In this document: one piece after another, positions 26,946 to 35,997 of the stretch | How positions within the stretch are numbered: position 1 is the stretch's first letter | Layout: each line of letters starts with the position of its first letter | From: Lentzea pudingi | GTDB lineage: Bacteria > Actinomycetota > Actinomycetes > Mycobacteriales > Pseudonocardiaceae | Assembly (NCBI RefSeq): GCF_014646255.1 | Contig: NZ_BMNC01000001.1 | Coordinates: 999,722 to 1,063,721 of the forward strand | Length of the DNA stretch: 64,000 bases | Direction of reading: 5' to 3' | Translations under genes and position numbers: made by a program | Notes under the pieces: model-generated | What the model saw: only the letters and a program-made list of their open reading frames with translations | The model's database searches: none | Told to the model about the DNA's origin: nothing

Positions 26946-28600
26946 GAGGCAGGCCTCAGCTTCAGCACGATGTCGAGGGCGTTCTCCAGCGTGGGCTGCA
27001 CCGGGGCGTACTGGTCCTGCTCGCTCGGCCAGCCGACCCAGTTCTTGGTGCTGTACTGGCCGCCGCCGTTGGCCGCCGAGGTGATGATGACGGGCATGTC
27101 CTGCACGAAGATCTTCTGCAGCTCGTGCAGGGCGGCGTTGCGGACGGACTCGTCGGGAGCGTTCGCGAAGTCGTCCAGGGCCTTGGTGGCGGCGGAGTTC
27201 TCGTAACGGCCGTAGTTGCCGTTCACCCCGGGCGTGCCGATCGGCTTGTACAACGCACCGTCCATGATGGACTGGTAGATGTCGTAGAGCGTCAGGCCGT
27301 TGTTGGTCCAGTGCATCGCGGCACCGAAGTCACCGGTGTCGAGGGCCTTCGTCCACGCGTCGGCGTTCTGCAGGTTGACCGTCGCGTTGATGCCGATCTT
27401 GGCGAAGTTGTCCTTGATGATCTCCAGGTCGGTGACGTAGTCCGACCAGCCCGACGGCACGGTCAGCGTGATCGTGACGGGAGCGCCGTCCTTGCCCTTC
27501 AAGGTGGTGCCGTCGAAGGTGTAGCCGGCCTCGGTCAGCGCCTTCTTGGCGCCCTCGACGTCGACGGTCACCAACTTGCCCTTGAACTGCGGCGCGATGA
27601 ACGACTCACCGGCGGGCGTCGGGATGCCCGTGATGTTGTCGACCTTCGGGTAGAAGTACCCCGCCTCGCCCTGCATGAAGATGTCGTCGCGGTTCACCAC
27701 CATGTTCGCGGCGCGGCGCAGGGCAGGGTCGTCCCACGGCTTCGCCTTGGTGTTGAACCAGAGTCCGTGCACGCCGAGCACCGGCGGGAACCACAGCTTG
27801 TGGTTCTTCGGGTCCTTGCTGGTGTAGGCGGCCTGGTAGTTCGGGATGAAGGTGAAGCTCCACTCCGCCGCGCCGGTCGCGAGCGCGTTGGTCTGCGCGT
27901 TGTTGTCGCTGTAGGAGGTGTAGCGCAGCTCCTTGACCTTCGGGAGCTCCTGCCAGTACTTGTCCCTGATCGACAGCGTCACCGTCTGCGGCGTGAACGA
28001 CTTCAGCGTGTACGGGCCGCTGCCGACCGGTTCCTTCAACGTCTCGGTCGAGGGGTTGGAGAACGTCGACCACTGGTGCTTGGGCACCACGAACTGCTCG
28101 AGGATCTTCTTCTGGTTGACGAACTGCGACTTCGGGAAGCCGACGGTGACCTCGCTGCCGGAGAACGAGATGTCCTGGTACGGAACACCTTCGATGTTCA
28201 GCCCGGGGTTCTTCTTGAGCAGCTCGAAGGTGTAGGCCACGTCCTCAGCCGTCAACGGCTTGCCGTCGGACCACGTCACGCCGTCGCGAATCGTGAGCGA
28301 CAGCTTGTGGAAGTTCTCCGACCAGGTGAACTTCGTTGCCAGCCAGGGCTTCGGCTGGTCGGTCACCTTGACCTCGTTGACCATCGCGAGCGGTTCGAAC
28401 AGCAACCGCCGGTAGCCCAGCGACGAGGACGCCGACGAGTTGAGGAACGGGTTGTTGTTCTCCGTTTGCGGTCCGTTCGGCATACCCACGTTCAGCACGC
28501 CGGCGGAGTTGCCGGTGCTGCCGGGGTTCGTGGCCGAACAGGCACCGGTGAACGCCAGGGCGGTCGCGGTGACGGCAGCGCAAACACGCCTGATTCTCAT
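26942..28600 (-). CDS. ABC transporter substrate-binding lipoprotein, family 5
   Basis: A 552-aa lipoprotein: signal with FTGACS lipobox (Cys about 21), then a family-5 extracellular solute-binding domain ([25 protein letters not shown]-type and AMHWTNNG blocks). Family-5 proteins bind peptides, nickel or, in plant-biomass degraders, cello-/xylo-/manno-oligosaccharides. The divergent ROK repressor and nearby GH3 gene favour an oligosaccharide ligand, but this is inference from context. Start: ATG behind AAGGAGTTTCC. Confidence 0.88.
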   Translation of the reverse strand: MRIRRVCAAVTATALAFTGACSATNPGSTGNSAGVLNVGMPNGPQTENNNPFLNSSASSSLGYRRLLFEPLAMVNEVKVTDQPKPWLATKFTWSENFHKLSLTIRDGVTWSDGKPLTAEDVAYTFELLKKNPGLNIEGVPYQDISFSGSEVTVGFPKSQFVNQKKILEQFVVPKHQWSTFSNPSTETLKEPVGSGPYTLKSFTPQTVTLSIRDKYWQELPKVKELRYTSYSDNNAQTNALATGAAEWSFTFIPNYQAAYTSKDPKNHKLWFPPVLGVHGLWFNTKAKPWDDPALRRAANMVVNRDDIFMQGEAGYFYPKVDNITGIPTPAGESFIAPQFKGKLVTVDVEGAKKALTEAGYTFDGTTLKGKDGAPVTITLTVPSGWSDYVTDLEIIKDNFAKIGINATVNLQNADAWTKALDTGDFGAAMHWTNNGLTLYDIYQSIMDGALYKPIGTPGVNGNYGRYENSAATKALDDFANAPDESVRNAALHELQKIFVQDMPVIITSAANGGGQYSTKNWVGWPSEQDQYAPVQPTLENALDIVLKLRPAS

Positions 28601-28639
28601 GGAAACTCCTTGTTCTCCAACGAAAGCGAGAAGAATCAA

Positions 28640-28797
28640 GTGAGCGCTGGGAGAAGGTGACCGCGCGTGCCATCGCGGGTGGGGCCGGTGAAGGCCCCTG
28701 GTCGCCGTAGAGTAGACGCCTGACCTCACGGGCAAGTCAATAACGAAGAGGTCACGACCCGAGGCTTATTTTTAGGCGCGAACTAACCTCGGCGCCC
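28640..28797. promoter_or_regulatory. divergent control region of ABC operon and ROK gene
   Basis: On the minus strand TTGACT (28736-28741) with weak -10-like TCTACT about 18 bp on could serve the ABC operon. On the plus strand an inverted repeat CCGAGG (28759-28764) / CCTCGG (28787-28792) flanks an AT-rich core (GCTTATTTTTAG) just before the ROK start. The dyad is a plausible autoregulatory operator. The ROK gene has almost no leader after it. Confidence 0.45.
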
Positions 28798-29991
28798 ATG
28801 GTGCGCACACGGGCGACCGTCCGGGACCTCCGCCGGCAGAACCGGTCGGTGTTGCTGACGGCGCTGTTCCTGGACGGGCCGCTGAGCCGTCAGCAGCTGA
28901 GTTCCACGACCGGGCTGAGTGCCGCGACGGCCAGCACGATCACCGGCGAACTGCTCGACGAGGGCCTGCTGGTCGAGGCTGGCTCGGTCGAGTCGGACGG
29001 CGGCAGGCCGCGCGTGCTGCTGCGGGTCAACCCCGCGTTCGGGCACGTCATCGGCGTCGACGTCGGCGAGACGGGGATCAAGGTCGAGCTGTTCGACCTG
29101 GCCATGACGCGACTGTCCACTGTGGATCACCCGCTGGCCGTCGTGGAGCCGGTCGCCGTCTGCGAGTTGATCGCGGCGGGCGTCGGCGAGGTCCTGTCCG
29201 CGGCGGGGGTCGCGGCGTCCTCGGTGCTGGGTGTCGGCGTCGGCGTGCCCGGCACGGTCGAGCAGGGGACGTCGGCCGTCGTGCACGCGCAGACCATCGG
29301 CTGGGACGCCGTTCCACTGGAGAAGATGCTCCGCGCGGCCGGGGTCGAACCGCCGCTCTACGTGGAGAACGGCGCGAAGACCCAGGGGCAGGCCGAGATG
29401 TGGTTCGGCGCGGGCCGCGGCACCCGTCACGCGGTGATCGCGCTGGTCGGTTCGGGTGTCGGCGTGGCCGTGGTGACCGGCGGGGTCGTGCACCGCGGGG
29501 CGACCAGCAACGCGGGGGAGTGGGGCCACACCACGATCGCCTACGGCGGACGGCGCTGCCGGTGCGGGGCGCGCGGTTGTCTGGAGGCCTACGCCGGAGC
29601 GGAAGCCATGCTCGGGCGTTATCGCGAGGCGCTGCGCCGCGACGTTCCCCGGCTCGACGAGCAGTCCGCGCTGGAGGACCTGCTCTCGTCCCGATCCGCC
29701 GTCGCCCGCCGGGTGGTGGACGAGTCCGTGGGCTACCTGGGCGCCGGGATCGCCAACCTGGTCAACCTGTTCAACCCGGAGCTCATCGTCCTCGGCGGCT
29801 GGGCAGGCCTCGCGCTCGGCGCGCGGAAGCTGGACGAGATCGTCGCCGCGACGGCCGACCACGCGCTGCGCCACCCGTTCGGCCAGGTGCGGCTCGAGCT
29901 GGGCCGGACGGGCCCGGACGCGGTGGCGGTCGGCGCGGCCACGCTCCCGGTCGCGGTGCTGCTGGAGACGGGCGCTCACCACCGGGACTGA
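28798..29991 (+). CDS. ROK-family transcriptional repressor (NagC/XylR type)
   Basis: A 397-aa protein: a winged-HTH domain (about 1-75, GPLSRQQLSSTTGLSAATAS) fused to a ROK sugar-kinase-like domain with GVDVGETGIKVELFDL, GVGVPGTV, GAGRGTRHAVIALVGSGVG and the zinc-binding CRCGARGCLEAYA. Such proteins repress sugar genes until a sugar binds the ROK domain. It is divergent from the family-5 ABC operon and so probably controls it; the sugar is unknown. The start has no strong ribosome site and could be the adjacent GTG one codon later. Confidence 0.88.
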   Translation: MVRTRATVRDLRRQNRSVLLTALFLDGPLSRQQLSSTTGLSAATASTITGELLDEGLLVEAGSVESDGGRPRVLLRVNPAFGHVIGVDVGETGIKVELFDLAMTRLSTVDHPLAVVEPVAVCELIAAGVGEVLSAAGVAASSVLGVGVGVPGTVEQGTSAVVHAQTIGWDAVPLEKMLRAAGVEPPLYVENGAKTQGQAEMWFGAGRGTRHAVIALVGSGVGVAVVTGGVVHRGATSNAGEWGHTTIAYGGRRCRCGARGCLEAYAGAEAMLGRYREALRRDVPRLDEQSALEDLLSSRSAVARRVVDESVGYLGAGIANLVNLFNPELIVLGGWAGLALGARKLDEIVAATADHALRHPFGQVRLELGRTGPDAVAVGAATLPVAVLLETGAHHRD

Positions 29992-30010
29992 GAAGCGACC
30001 TTCCGCCGCA

Positions 30011-30057
30011 TTGACACAGGCCCGCCTCACCCCGACTCTTTGGAGAGCGCTCTCCAA
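30011..30057 (+). promoter_or_regulatory. promoter and LacI-type operator of the GH3/LacI operon
   Basis: TTGACA (30011-30016), a 17-bp spacer, GACTCT (30034-30039), immediately followed by the perfect 18-bp palindrome TTGGAGAGCGCTCTCCAA (30040-30057). The palindrome overlaps the expected transcription start. A strong ribosome site AAGGAGG follows. The core GAGAGCGCTCTC recurs at three other promoters in 33-38 kb and is close to the CebR box type of actinomycetes. Confidence 0.8.
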
Positions 30058-30068
30058 GGAGGTTCCCG

Positions 30069-32672
30069 GTGCACGACGACCACGAGCTCGCCCGCCTGGC
30101 AGGCAAGCTCGACCTGCCCGCCAAGGTGCGACTGCTGGCGGGGGGATCGGTCTGGCGCAGCTGCGCGGAGCCGTCGATCGGCCTGCGCGCCATGACGTTC
30201 TCCGACGGCCCGGCAGGCGTGCGCGGCCCGGGCTGGGACGAACGCCGCACGTCACTGGCCCTGCCGTCCCCGACCGCCCTCGGCGCCACCTGGGACGAGG
30301 ACCTCGTGCGACGGCTGGGCGTCCTGCTGGCGGCGGAGTCCCGGCGCAAGGGCGTGGACGTGCTGCTGGCCCCCGTCCTGAACCTGCACCGCACCCCCTA
30401 CGGCGGCCGGCACTTCGAGTGCTTCTCCGAGGACCCGCTGCTCACGGCCCGCCTCGGCGCCGCCTACGTGCGGGGCGTGCAGTCCGGCGGAGTCGCGGCG
30501 GCACCGAAGCACTTCGTCGCCAACGAGACCGAGACCGACCGGCTCACCCACGACGTCCGGGTCGGCGACCGCACCCTCCGCGAGCTGTACCTCGCGCCGT
30601 TCGAGGCGGTCGTGGCGGCGGGCGCGTGGGCGGTGATGTCGGCCTACAACGGCGTGAACGGGCACCCGATGTCGGAGAACCCGCTGCTCACCACGCCTTT
30701 GAAGGACGAGTGGGGGTTCGACGGGGTGGTGGTGTCGGACTGGGGCGCGGTGCGGACGACCGTGGCGTCGGCGGTGTCGGGGCAGGACCTGGCGATGCCG
30801 GGGCCCTGGGGGCCGTGGGGTGATCGGCTGGTGGCGGCGGTCGAGGCGGGGGAGGTGGAGGAGGGCTGGATCGACGACAAGGTGGTGCGGCTGCTGAGGC
30901 TCGCGGCACGGGTGGGGGCGCTGGAGCCCGTGGAGGCGGGCGGGGGTGTTGCGCGGGAGGAGGCAGGCCAGGGCGGTGCGCGGGTGGGTGGGCCGGAGCC
31001 TGCGGGCGTGGATGGTGGTGACGGGTGGCTCGCTGCGCGGCGGGGGGACCTGGGACCCGCGGAGGCCGAGAGCGGCACCCCGCTGCTCGCCGAAGGGCGG
31101 AGAGAGTTGGGGCCCGCGGTGGCCGAGAGCGCCGCCTCGCTGCTCGCCGAACGGCGGAGAGAGCGGGAGCCGGTGGAGGCCGAGAGCGACACCCCGCCGC
31201 TCACCGCACGAGAGTCCGCCGCCGATACCGCTCTCCTCCGCGAGGCGGTGGCCGCGAGCACCGTCCTCCTGCGCAACAACGGGATCCTCCCTCTCCCGCC
31301 GGGCAGGAGCATCGCGCTGATCGGCCCCGGCGCCGTCGCACCCCGCGTCCAGGGCGGCGGCAGTTCCGGCCTCTACCCGGCCGCCGAGAACTCCCTGTTC
31401 TCAGCGCTGTCCGAGCTCACCGACGTCGTCCACGAACCCGGCGTCCGCATCGACGACCGCCCGACTCCTGTGGCCGCGCCAGTCCTGGTGCGCGTGCTGG
31501 GGCCAGGCGGCGAGGTGCTGTTCCGCGAGCACCGCCTGACCGGCCGCATCCTCGAGACAGAGGAGGTGCCGGGCGCCGCGCTCTTGGAGATCAGCGCCGA
31601 ACTGCACGTCACCACGCCCGGTCTCTGGCGGCTCGCGGTCGCGGGCTACGGCCGGCTGACGCTGGACGTCGGCGGGGACCGGGTGCTGGACGTCGTGCAG
31701 GAGATCGACACCGACGACCCCGCCGTGAAGCACCTCCGCCCGCCCCATCACGAGGTGGAGGTGCCGCTGACCGGGGGAACGCGGGTCGAACTGGTCGCGC
31801 GGCGCGAACTCGGGGAGGACAGCGGCATGGCCTCGATGCTGGCCGCCGATCCGCCACGGGCCTGTGCGCGCGAGGAGTTCGCCGCCGCTGTCGACGCGGC
31901 GAGCCGGAGCGACGTCGCGGTCGTGGTGGTCAGCACCACGGACGCGATCGAGAGCGAGGGCCGGGACCGGAGTTTCCTGACGTTGCCGGGGGAGCAGGAC
32001 GCGCTGTTCACGGCCGTGTGCGCGGCGAATTCCGACACCATCGTCGTGGTGAACTCCGGTGGTCCGGTGCTGTTGCCGTGGCGGCACGACGCCGCCGCCG
32101 TGCTCCTCACCTGGTTCCCCGGGCAGGAAGGCGGGAACGGGCTCGCGGACGTGTTGTTCGGCGAGTGCGAACCCGGCGGGCGGTTGCCGACGACATGGCC
32201 CGCGCGGGAGTCCGACGTGCCGGTCGCGGACTTCCTGCCCGTCGAAGGCGTGCTGCCGTACGAGGAGGGCCTCGACATCGGCTATCGCGCGTGGGCGGCT
32301 CACGAGCCTGCCTACTGGTTCGGGCACGGGCTCGGCTACACCTCGTGGGACTACGAGGAAGTGCGGATCGAACGCGACTTGGTGAGGGTGACCGTGCGGA
32401 ACGTGGGCGGCCGACGTGGGCGTGAGGTCGTGCAGGTCTACCTGGCCCGCGAGGACAGCGCGGTGCCGAGGCCCCGGAGGTGGCTCGCGGGCTTCGCGGT
32501 CGTCGAAGCCGGACCGGGGGAGGCCGTGGAGGCGCTGGTGCGGGTGCCGGACCAGGCCGTTCGCCACTGGGAGGGGACATGGCAGGTGGAACCCGGTCCG
32601 TTCACCGTCCTGATCGGACCGGACGCCGGTGGTGCGCGGCTCACGGCGGAGATCGCTCCTCGGCCGTGGTGA
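30069..32672 (+). CDS. GH3 beta-glycosidase with PA14-like insert and repeat linker
   Basis: An 867-aa GH3 enzyme. The first domain is a TIM barrel with KHFVANETETDR and the nucleophile motif GVVVSDWGAV (Asp). A linker of about 100 residues (about 290-390) is low-complexity with three 19-aa repeats. The second alpha/beta domain resumes at ALLREAVAASTVLLRNNGIL, interrupted by a PA14-like module (about 470-560), and ends in a C-terminal fibronectin-III-like domain. No signal peptide, so cytosolic; probably hydrolyses imported beta-gluco- or xylo-oligosaccharides. The GTG start follows AAGGAGGTTCCC and the LacI-type operator. The LacI gene starts within its stop codon. Confidence 0.88.
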   Translation: MHDDHELARLAGKLDLPAKVRLLAGGSVWRSCAEPSIGLRAMTFSDGPAGVRGPGWDERRTSLALPSPTALGATWDEDLVRRLGVLLAAESRRKGVDVLLAPVLNLHRTPYGGRHFECFSEDPLLTARLGAAYVRGVQSGGVAAAPKHFVANETETDRLTHDVRVGDRTLRELYLAPFEAVVAAGAWAVMSAYNGVNGHPMSENPLLTTPLKDEWGFDGVVVSDWGAVRTTVASAVSGQDLAMPGPWGPWGDRLVAAVEAGEVEEGWIDDKVVRLLRLAARVGALEPVEAGGGVAREEAGQGGARVGGPEPAGVDGGDGWLAARRGDLGPAEAESGTPLLAEGRRELGPAVAESAASLLAERRREREPVEAESDTPPLTARESAADTALLREAVAASTVLLRNNGILPLPPGRSIALIGPGAVAPRVQGGGSSGLYPAAENSLFSALSELTDVVHEPGVRIDDRPTPVAAPVLVRVLGPGGEVLFREHRLTGRILETEEVPGAALLEISAELHVTTPGLWRLAVAGYGRLTLDVGGDRVLDVVQEIDTDDPAVKHLRPPHHEVEVPLTGGTRVELVARRELGEDSGMASMLAADPPRACAREEFAAAVDAASRSDVAVVVVSTTDAIESEGRDRSFLTLPGEQDALFTAVCAANSDTIVVVNSGGPVLLPWRHDAAAVLLTWFPGQEGGNGLADVLFGECEPGGRLPTTWPARESDVPVADFLPVEGVLPYEEGLDIGYRAWAAHEPAYWFGHGLGYTSWDYEEVRIERDLVRVTVRNVGGRRGREVVQVYLAREDSAVPRPRRWLAGFAVVEAGPGEAVEALVRVPDQAVRHWEGTWQVEPGPFTVLIGPDAGGARLTAEIAPRPW
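31062..31215 (+). repeat. 57-bp in-frame tandem repeat within the GH3 gene
   Basis: Units begin at 31062, 31119 and 31176 (57-bp spacing, 19 codons), each starting EAES or VAES and continuing with LLAE-like residues; the last is partial. They lie in the interdomain linker of the GH3 protein, which is otherwise absent from typical GH3 enzymes. Confidence 0.75.
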
Positions 32673-33694
32673 AACGGGTCATGCTCAAGGGCACGCCGAC
32701 GCTCGAGGACGTCGCGAGGGTCGCCGGGGTGTCCCGCGCGACGGTCTCGCGCGTCGTCAACGGCACCCGCAACGTCGACCCGCAGCTGCAGGAAACGGTG
32801 CGCGACGCGATCGAGCGGACCGGGTACACGCCGAACCACGCCGCCCGGTCGCTCGTCACCCGCCGCACCGGGACGGTGGCGCTGATCATCTCCGGGGCCG
32901 GTGGCGGGTCCGACGTCTTCGTGGACCCGTTCTTCGGCCGTGTCACCGCCGGTGTCGTCGACTTCCTGCGCACCCGCGGTGTGCACCCGGTGCTGATGCT
33001 CGCGGACACCGACCGGACCAGGGCCGAGGTCGTGGAGTTCCTGCGCCAGGGCAGCGCCGACGGGGCGTTGCTGGTGACGACGCACGCGGCCGAGTCGCTG
33101 CCCGACCGGCTGCTGGAGGCCGGCGTGCCCGTGGTGCTCTACGCGCGGCCAGGGCAGCCGTTGCCGGTCAGCTACGTCGACCTCGACCACCAGGCAGGGG
33201 GCAGGCTGGCGGCTGCCCGGTTCGCGGAGATCGGCCGCACGCGCGTCGCCGCGATCTCCGGGCCGTTGGACGTGCTCGCCAGCCAGGACCGGCTCACCGG
33301 GTTCCGCGCTGCCTTGGCGCGCAACGGTTTCCCGTACGTGCCGACGGTCGAGGGCGGCTTCACGGCGACGAGCGGCGCGGTGGCGATGCACCGCCTGCTC
33401 GCCGACCACCCGGAGGTGGACGGGGTGTTCGCGGCGAACGATCTGATGGCGCAGGGCGCCGTGGACGTGCTGCTGGCTGCGGGAAAGCGCGTTCCCGAAG
33501 ACGTCGCCGTGGTCGGTTTCGACGACAGCGCGCCTGCTGCGGCCTGTCGCCCGTCGCTCACCACCATCCGCCAGCCAGTTGAGCAGATGGCCGCGAAGAT
33601 GGCGGAAGTGCTGCTCACGGCTCTGGACGACCCGGAGGAGCGGCCGAGGTCGGTCATTTTCGAACCGGAACTCGTCCTTCGGGCGTCCGCGTGA
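32669..33694 (+). CDS. LacI-family regulator, likely controller of the GAGAGCGCTCTC regulon
   Basis: A 341-aa LacI/GalR protein: HTH TLEDVARVAGVSRATVSRVV with hinge NHAARSLVTRRTG, then a sugar-binding domain ending GFDDSAPAAACRPSLTTIRQ. The GTG start overlaps the GH3 stop (GTGA), so it is co-transcribed with the GH3 gene from the operator-bearing promoter. Three other copies of that operator control the neighbouring secreted-protein genes, so this is the obvious candidate repressor for all four, with autoregulation. The inducing sugar is unknown; the operator resembles that of CebR, which responds to cellobiose. Confidence 0.9.
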   Translation: MKRVMLKGTPTLEDVARVAGVSRATVSRVVNGTRNVDPQLQETVRDAIERTGYTPNHAARSLVTRRTGTVALIISGAGGGSDVFVDPFFGRVTAGVVDFLRTRGVHPVLMLADTDRTRAEVVEFLRQGSADGALLVTTHAAESLPDRLLEAGVPVVLYARPGQPLPVSYVDLDHQAGGRLAAARFAEIGRTRVAAISGPLDVLASQDRLTGFRAALARNGFPYVPTVEGGFTATSGAVAMHRLLADHPEVDGVFAANDLMAQGAVDVLLAAGKRVPEDVAVVGFDDSAPAAACRPSLTTIRQPVEQMAAKMAEVLLTALDDPEERPRSVIFEPELVLRASA

Positions 33695-33742
33695 TTGACC
33701 TTCTCGACATCAGGCGTTAATCTGCGGGAGAGCGCTCTCCCG
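33695..33742 (+). promoter_or_regulatory. promoter and operator of the CBM32/beta-helix gene
   Basis: TTGACC (33695-33700), 17-bp spacer, TAATCT (33718-33723), then the perfect palindrome CGGGAGAGCGCTCTCCCG (33725-33742). Same architecture as the GH3 operator: the repressor site lies over the transcription start. The promoter begins one base after the LacI stop codon. Confidence 0.8.
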
Positions 33743-33804
33743 ACGCCCGGTGCCACGGGCGTCACCGTTCGGGCCCACTCGCCCCAAACGTGTCAGGCAG
33801 GCTC

Positions 33805-35997
33805 ATGAGCTCTCCCCTGTCCAGGGTGGCCGCACTCGCTGCCGCAGCCCTGTGTCTCGTGACCACCGCAAGCATCAGCACCGCCCCAGCCGGCGCCGCC
33901 GGATGTGGCACCACCAACGTCGCGCTCGGCAAGTCCGCGACGGCGTCGTCCGTCGAGGGCGGTGGCACTCCCGCCTCCGCCGCGGTGGACGGCAACGCGG
34001 GGACCAGGTGGTCCTCGCAGTTCTCCGACCCGCAGTGGCTGCAGGTCGACCTCGGTTCCACGCAGCAGGTCTGCCGCGTGGCGCTGAACTGGGAAGGCGC
34101 GTACGGCAAGGCGTTCCAGATCCAGGTGTCCGACACCGCGAATTCCTGGCGTGACGTCTACTCGACGACCACGAGCACGGGTGGCACCCAGTCGTTCGAC
34201 GTCAGCGGGTCTGGCAGGTACGTCCGGGTGCTCGGCACCCAGCGCGGCACCGGCTACGGCTACTCGTTGTGGGAGCTGGGGATCTACACCGGTACCCCGG
34301 ACACGCCGGGTGTGACGCCGACTGACCCGCGCAATCCCGATTTCGGTCCGAACGTGTACGTCTACGGGCCGGGTTCGTCGCAGGCGGAGATGCAGTCGCG
34401 GCTTGACGCGATCTCGGCGCAGATGAAGACCAACCAGTTCGGCCCGCAGCGCCACGCTGTGCTGTTCAAGCCGGGCAGCTACAACGCCGATGTGAACCTG
34501 CGTTTCTACACCCAGATCGTCGGTCTCGGGCTCATGCCGGATGACGTGAACATCAACGGGCACATCCGGGTGGAGGCGGACTGGTTGCAGCAGGGCAGTG
34601 ACCCGAACAACCTCGGCAACGCGACGCAGAACTTCTGGCGTGGCGCGGAGAACCTGTCCGTGACGCTGCCGGCGAACCAGGTCGAGCGTTGGGCGGTGTC
34701 GCAGGCCACGGCGTACCGGCGGATGCATCTGCGTGGGCAGGCGCACCTGTGGAACGGGTATGACGGCTGGGCCAGCGGTGGTCTGATCGTGGACAGCAAG
34801 ATCGATGGTGTGACCGTGTCCGGTTCGCAGCAGCAGTTCCTGACCCGCAACAGCAACCTCGCGGGCGGCTGGTCGGGTTCGGTGTGGAACATGGTGTTCG
34901 CCGGGACGCAGGGTGCGCCGCCGAACAACTTCCCGAACCCGTCACACACCACGGTCGACACCTCGCCGGTCACGCGGGAGAAGCCCTACCTGTACTTCGA
35001 CAACTCCGGTGAGTACCGCGTGTTCGTCCCGGCCCTGCGGCAGAACTCGCGCGGCACGAGTTGGGAGAACGGCAACCCGGGCACGTCGGTGTCGCTCGCG
35101 GACTTCTTCATCGTCAAGCCGGGAACGCCTGCCGCGACGATCAACGCGGCGCTCACGCAGGGCAAGCACCTGCTGCTCACGCCCGGCATCCACCAGCTCG
35201 ACGACACGATCCGCGTGACGCGGCCGAACACCGTCGTGCTCGGCTTGGGGCTCGCGACGCTGACGCCGACCACGGGCAAGGCAGCGCTGACGACGTCCGA
35301 TGTGGACGGTGTGAAGCTGGCCGGGTTCCTGGTCGACGCCGGTGTGCAGAACTCCCCGGTGCTGCTGGAGATCGGCGACTCGAGCGCGAACTCCCACGCC
35401 GCCAACCCGACGTCACTGCACGACGTGTACTTGCGCGTCGGTGGGTCGCAGGCGGGCAAGGCGACGGTCAGCATGCGTGTGAACAGCCGCAACACGATCA
35501 TCGACCACACTTGGGTGTGGCGGGCGGACCACGGTGAGGGCGTGAGCTGGACGGCGAACCCGGGCCAGAACGGTGTGGTCGTCAACGGCGACAACGTCAT
35601 CGCGTACGGGTTGTTCGTGGAGCACTACCAGCAGCACAACCTGATCTGGAACGGCAACGGCGGCCGGGTCTACCTCTACCAGAACGAGCTGCCGTACGAC
35701 CCGCCGAACCAGGCCGCGTGGATGAACGGCTCGAAGCGGGGCTGGGCCGGCTACAAGGTCGCGGACAACGTGACGACGCACGAGGCGTTCGGTGTCGGTG
35801 TGTACGCCTTCAACCAGGCGGATCCGAGCATCGTGACGGACAACGGCTTCGAGGCGCCCAACCGTCCCGGCGTCCGGTTCACGCACCTGGTCACCGTGTC
35901 GCTCGGCGGCGTGGGCACGATCGCCAACGTCATCAACGGTGTCGGTGGTGTCGCGAACACCGCGAACCAGGTCCGTTACCTGGTGAACTATCCGTGA
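33805..35997 (+). CDS. secreted CBM32 plus right-handed beta-helix protein (often misnamed adenylyl cyclase)
   Basis: A 730-aa secreted protein; the ATG at 33805 gives a clean signal peptide (about 1-33, ending APAGA). An F5/8 type C/CBM32 module (about 35-175, NVALGKSATASSVEGGGTPA to YSLWELGIY) is followed by a pectate-lyase-like beta-helix domain (about 190-730: NVYVYGPGSSQAEMQ, LFKPGSYNADVNL, FWRGAENLSVTLPA, LYFDNSGEYRVFVPAL, NELPYDPPNQAAWM, TVSLGGVGTI). I know this family in actinomycetes under the database name adenylyl cyclase, which the fold does not support. It is probably a glycosidase or lyase on a beta-glucan-type polymer, judging from operator sharing with the GH3 gene; GH55-like activity is a guess. 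Confidence 0.7.
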   Translation: MSSPLSRVAALAAAALCLVTTASISTAPAGAAGCGTTNVALGKSATASSVEGGGTPASAAVDGNAGTRWSSQFSDPQWLQVDLGSTQQVCRVALNWEGAYGKAFQIQVSDTANSWRDVYSTTTSTGGTQSFDVSGSGRYVRVLGTQRGTGYGYSLWELGIYTGTPDTPGVTPTDPRNPDFGPNVYVYGPGSSQAEMQSRLDAISAQMKTNQFGPQRHAVLFKPGSYNADVNLRFYTQIVGLGLMPDDVNINGHIRVEADWLQQGSDPNNLGNATQNFWRGAENLSVTLPANQVERWAVSQATAYRRMHLRGQAHLWNGYDGWASGGLIVDSKIDGVTVSGSQQQFLTRNSNLAGGWSGSVWNMVFAGTQGAPPNNFPNPSHTTVDTSPVTREKPYLYFDNSGEYRVFVPALRQNSRGTSWENGNPGTSVSLADFFIVKPGTPAATINAALTQGKHLLLTPGIHQLDDTIRVTRPNTVVLGLGLATLTPTTGKAALTTSDVDGVKLAGFLVDAGVQNSPVLLEIGDSSANSHAANPTSLHDVYLRVGGSQAGKATVSMRVNSRNTIIDHTWVWRADHGEGVSWTANPGQNGVVVNGDNVIAYGLFVEHYQQHNLIWNGNGGRVYLYQNELPYDPPNQAAWMNGSKRGWAGYKVADNVTTHEAFGVGVYAFNQADPSIVTDNGFEAPNRPGVRFTHLVTVSLGGVGTIANVINGVGGVANTANQVRYLVNYP

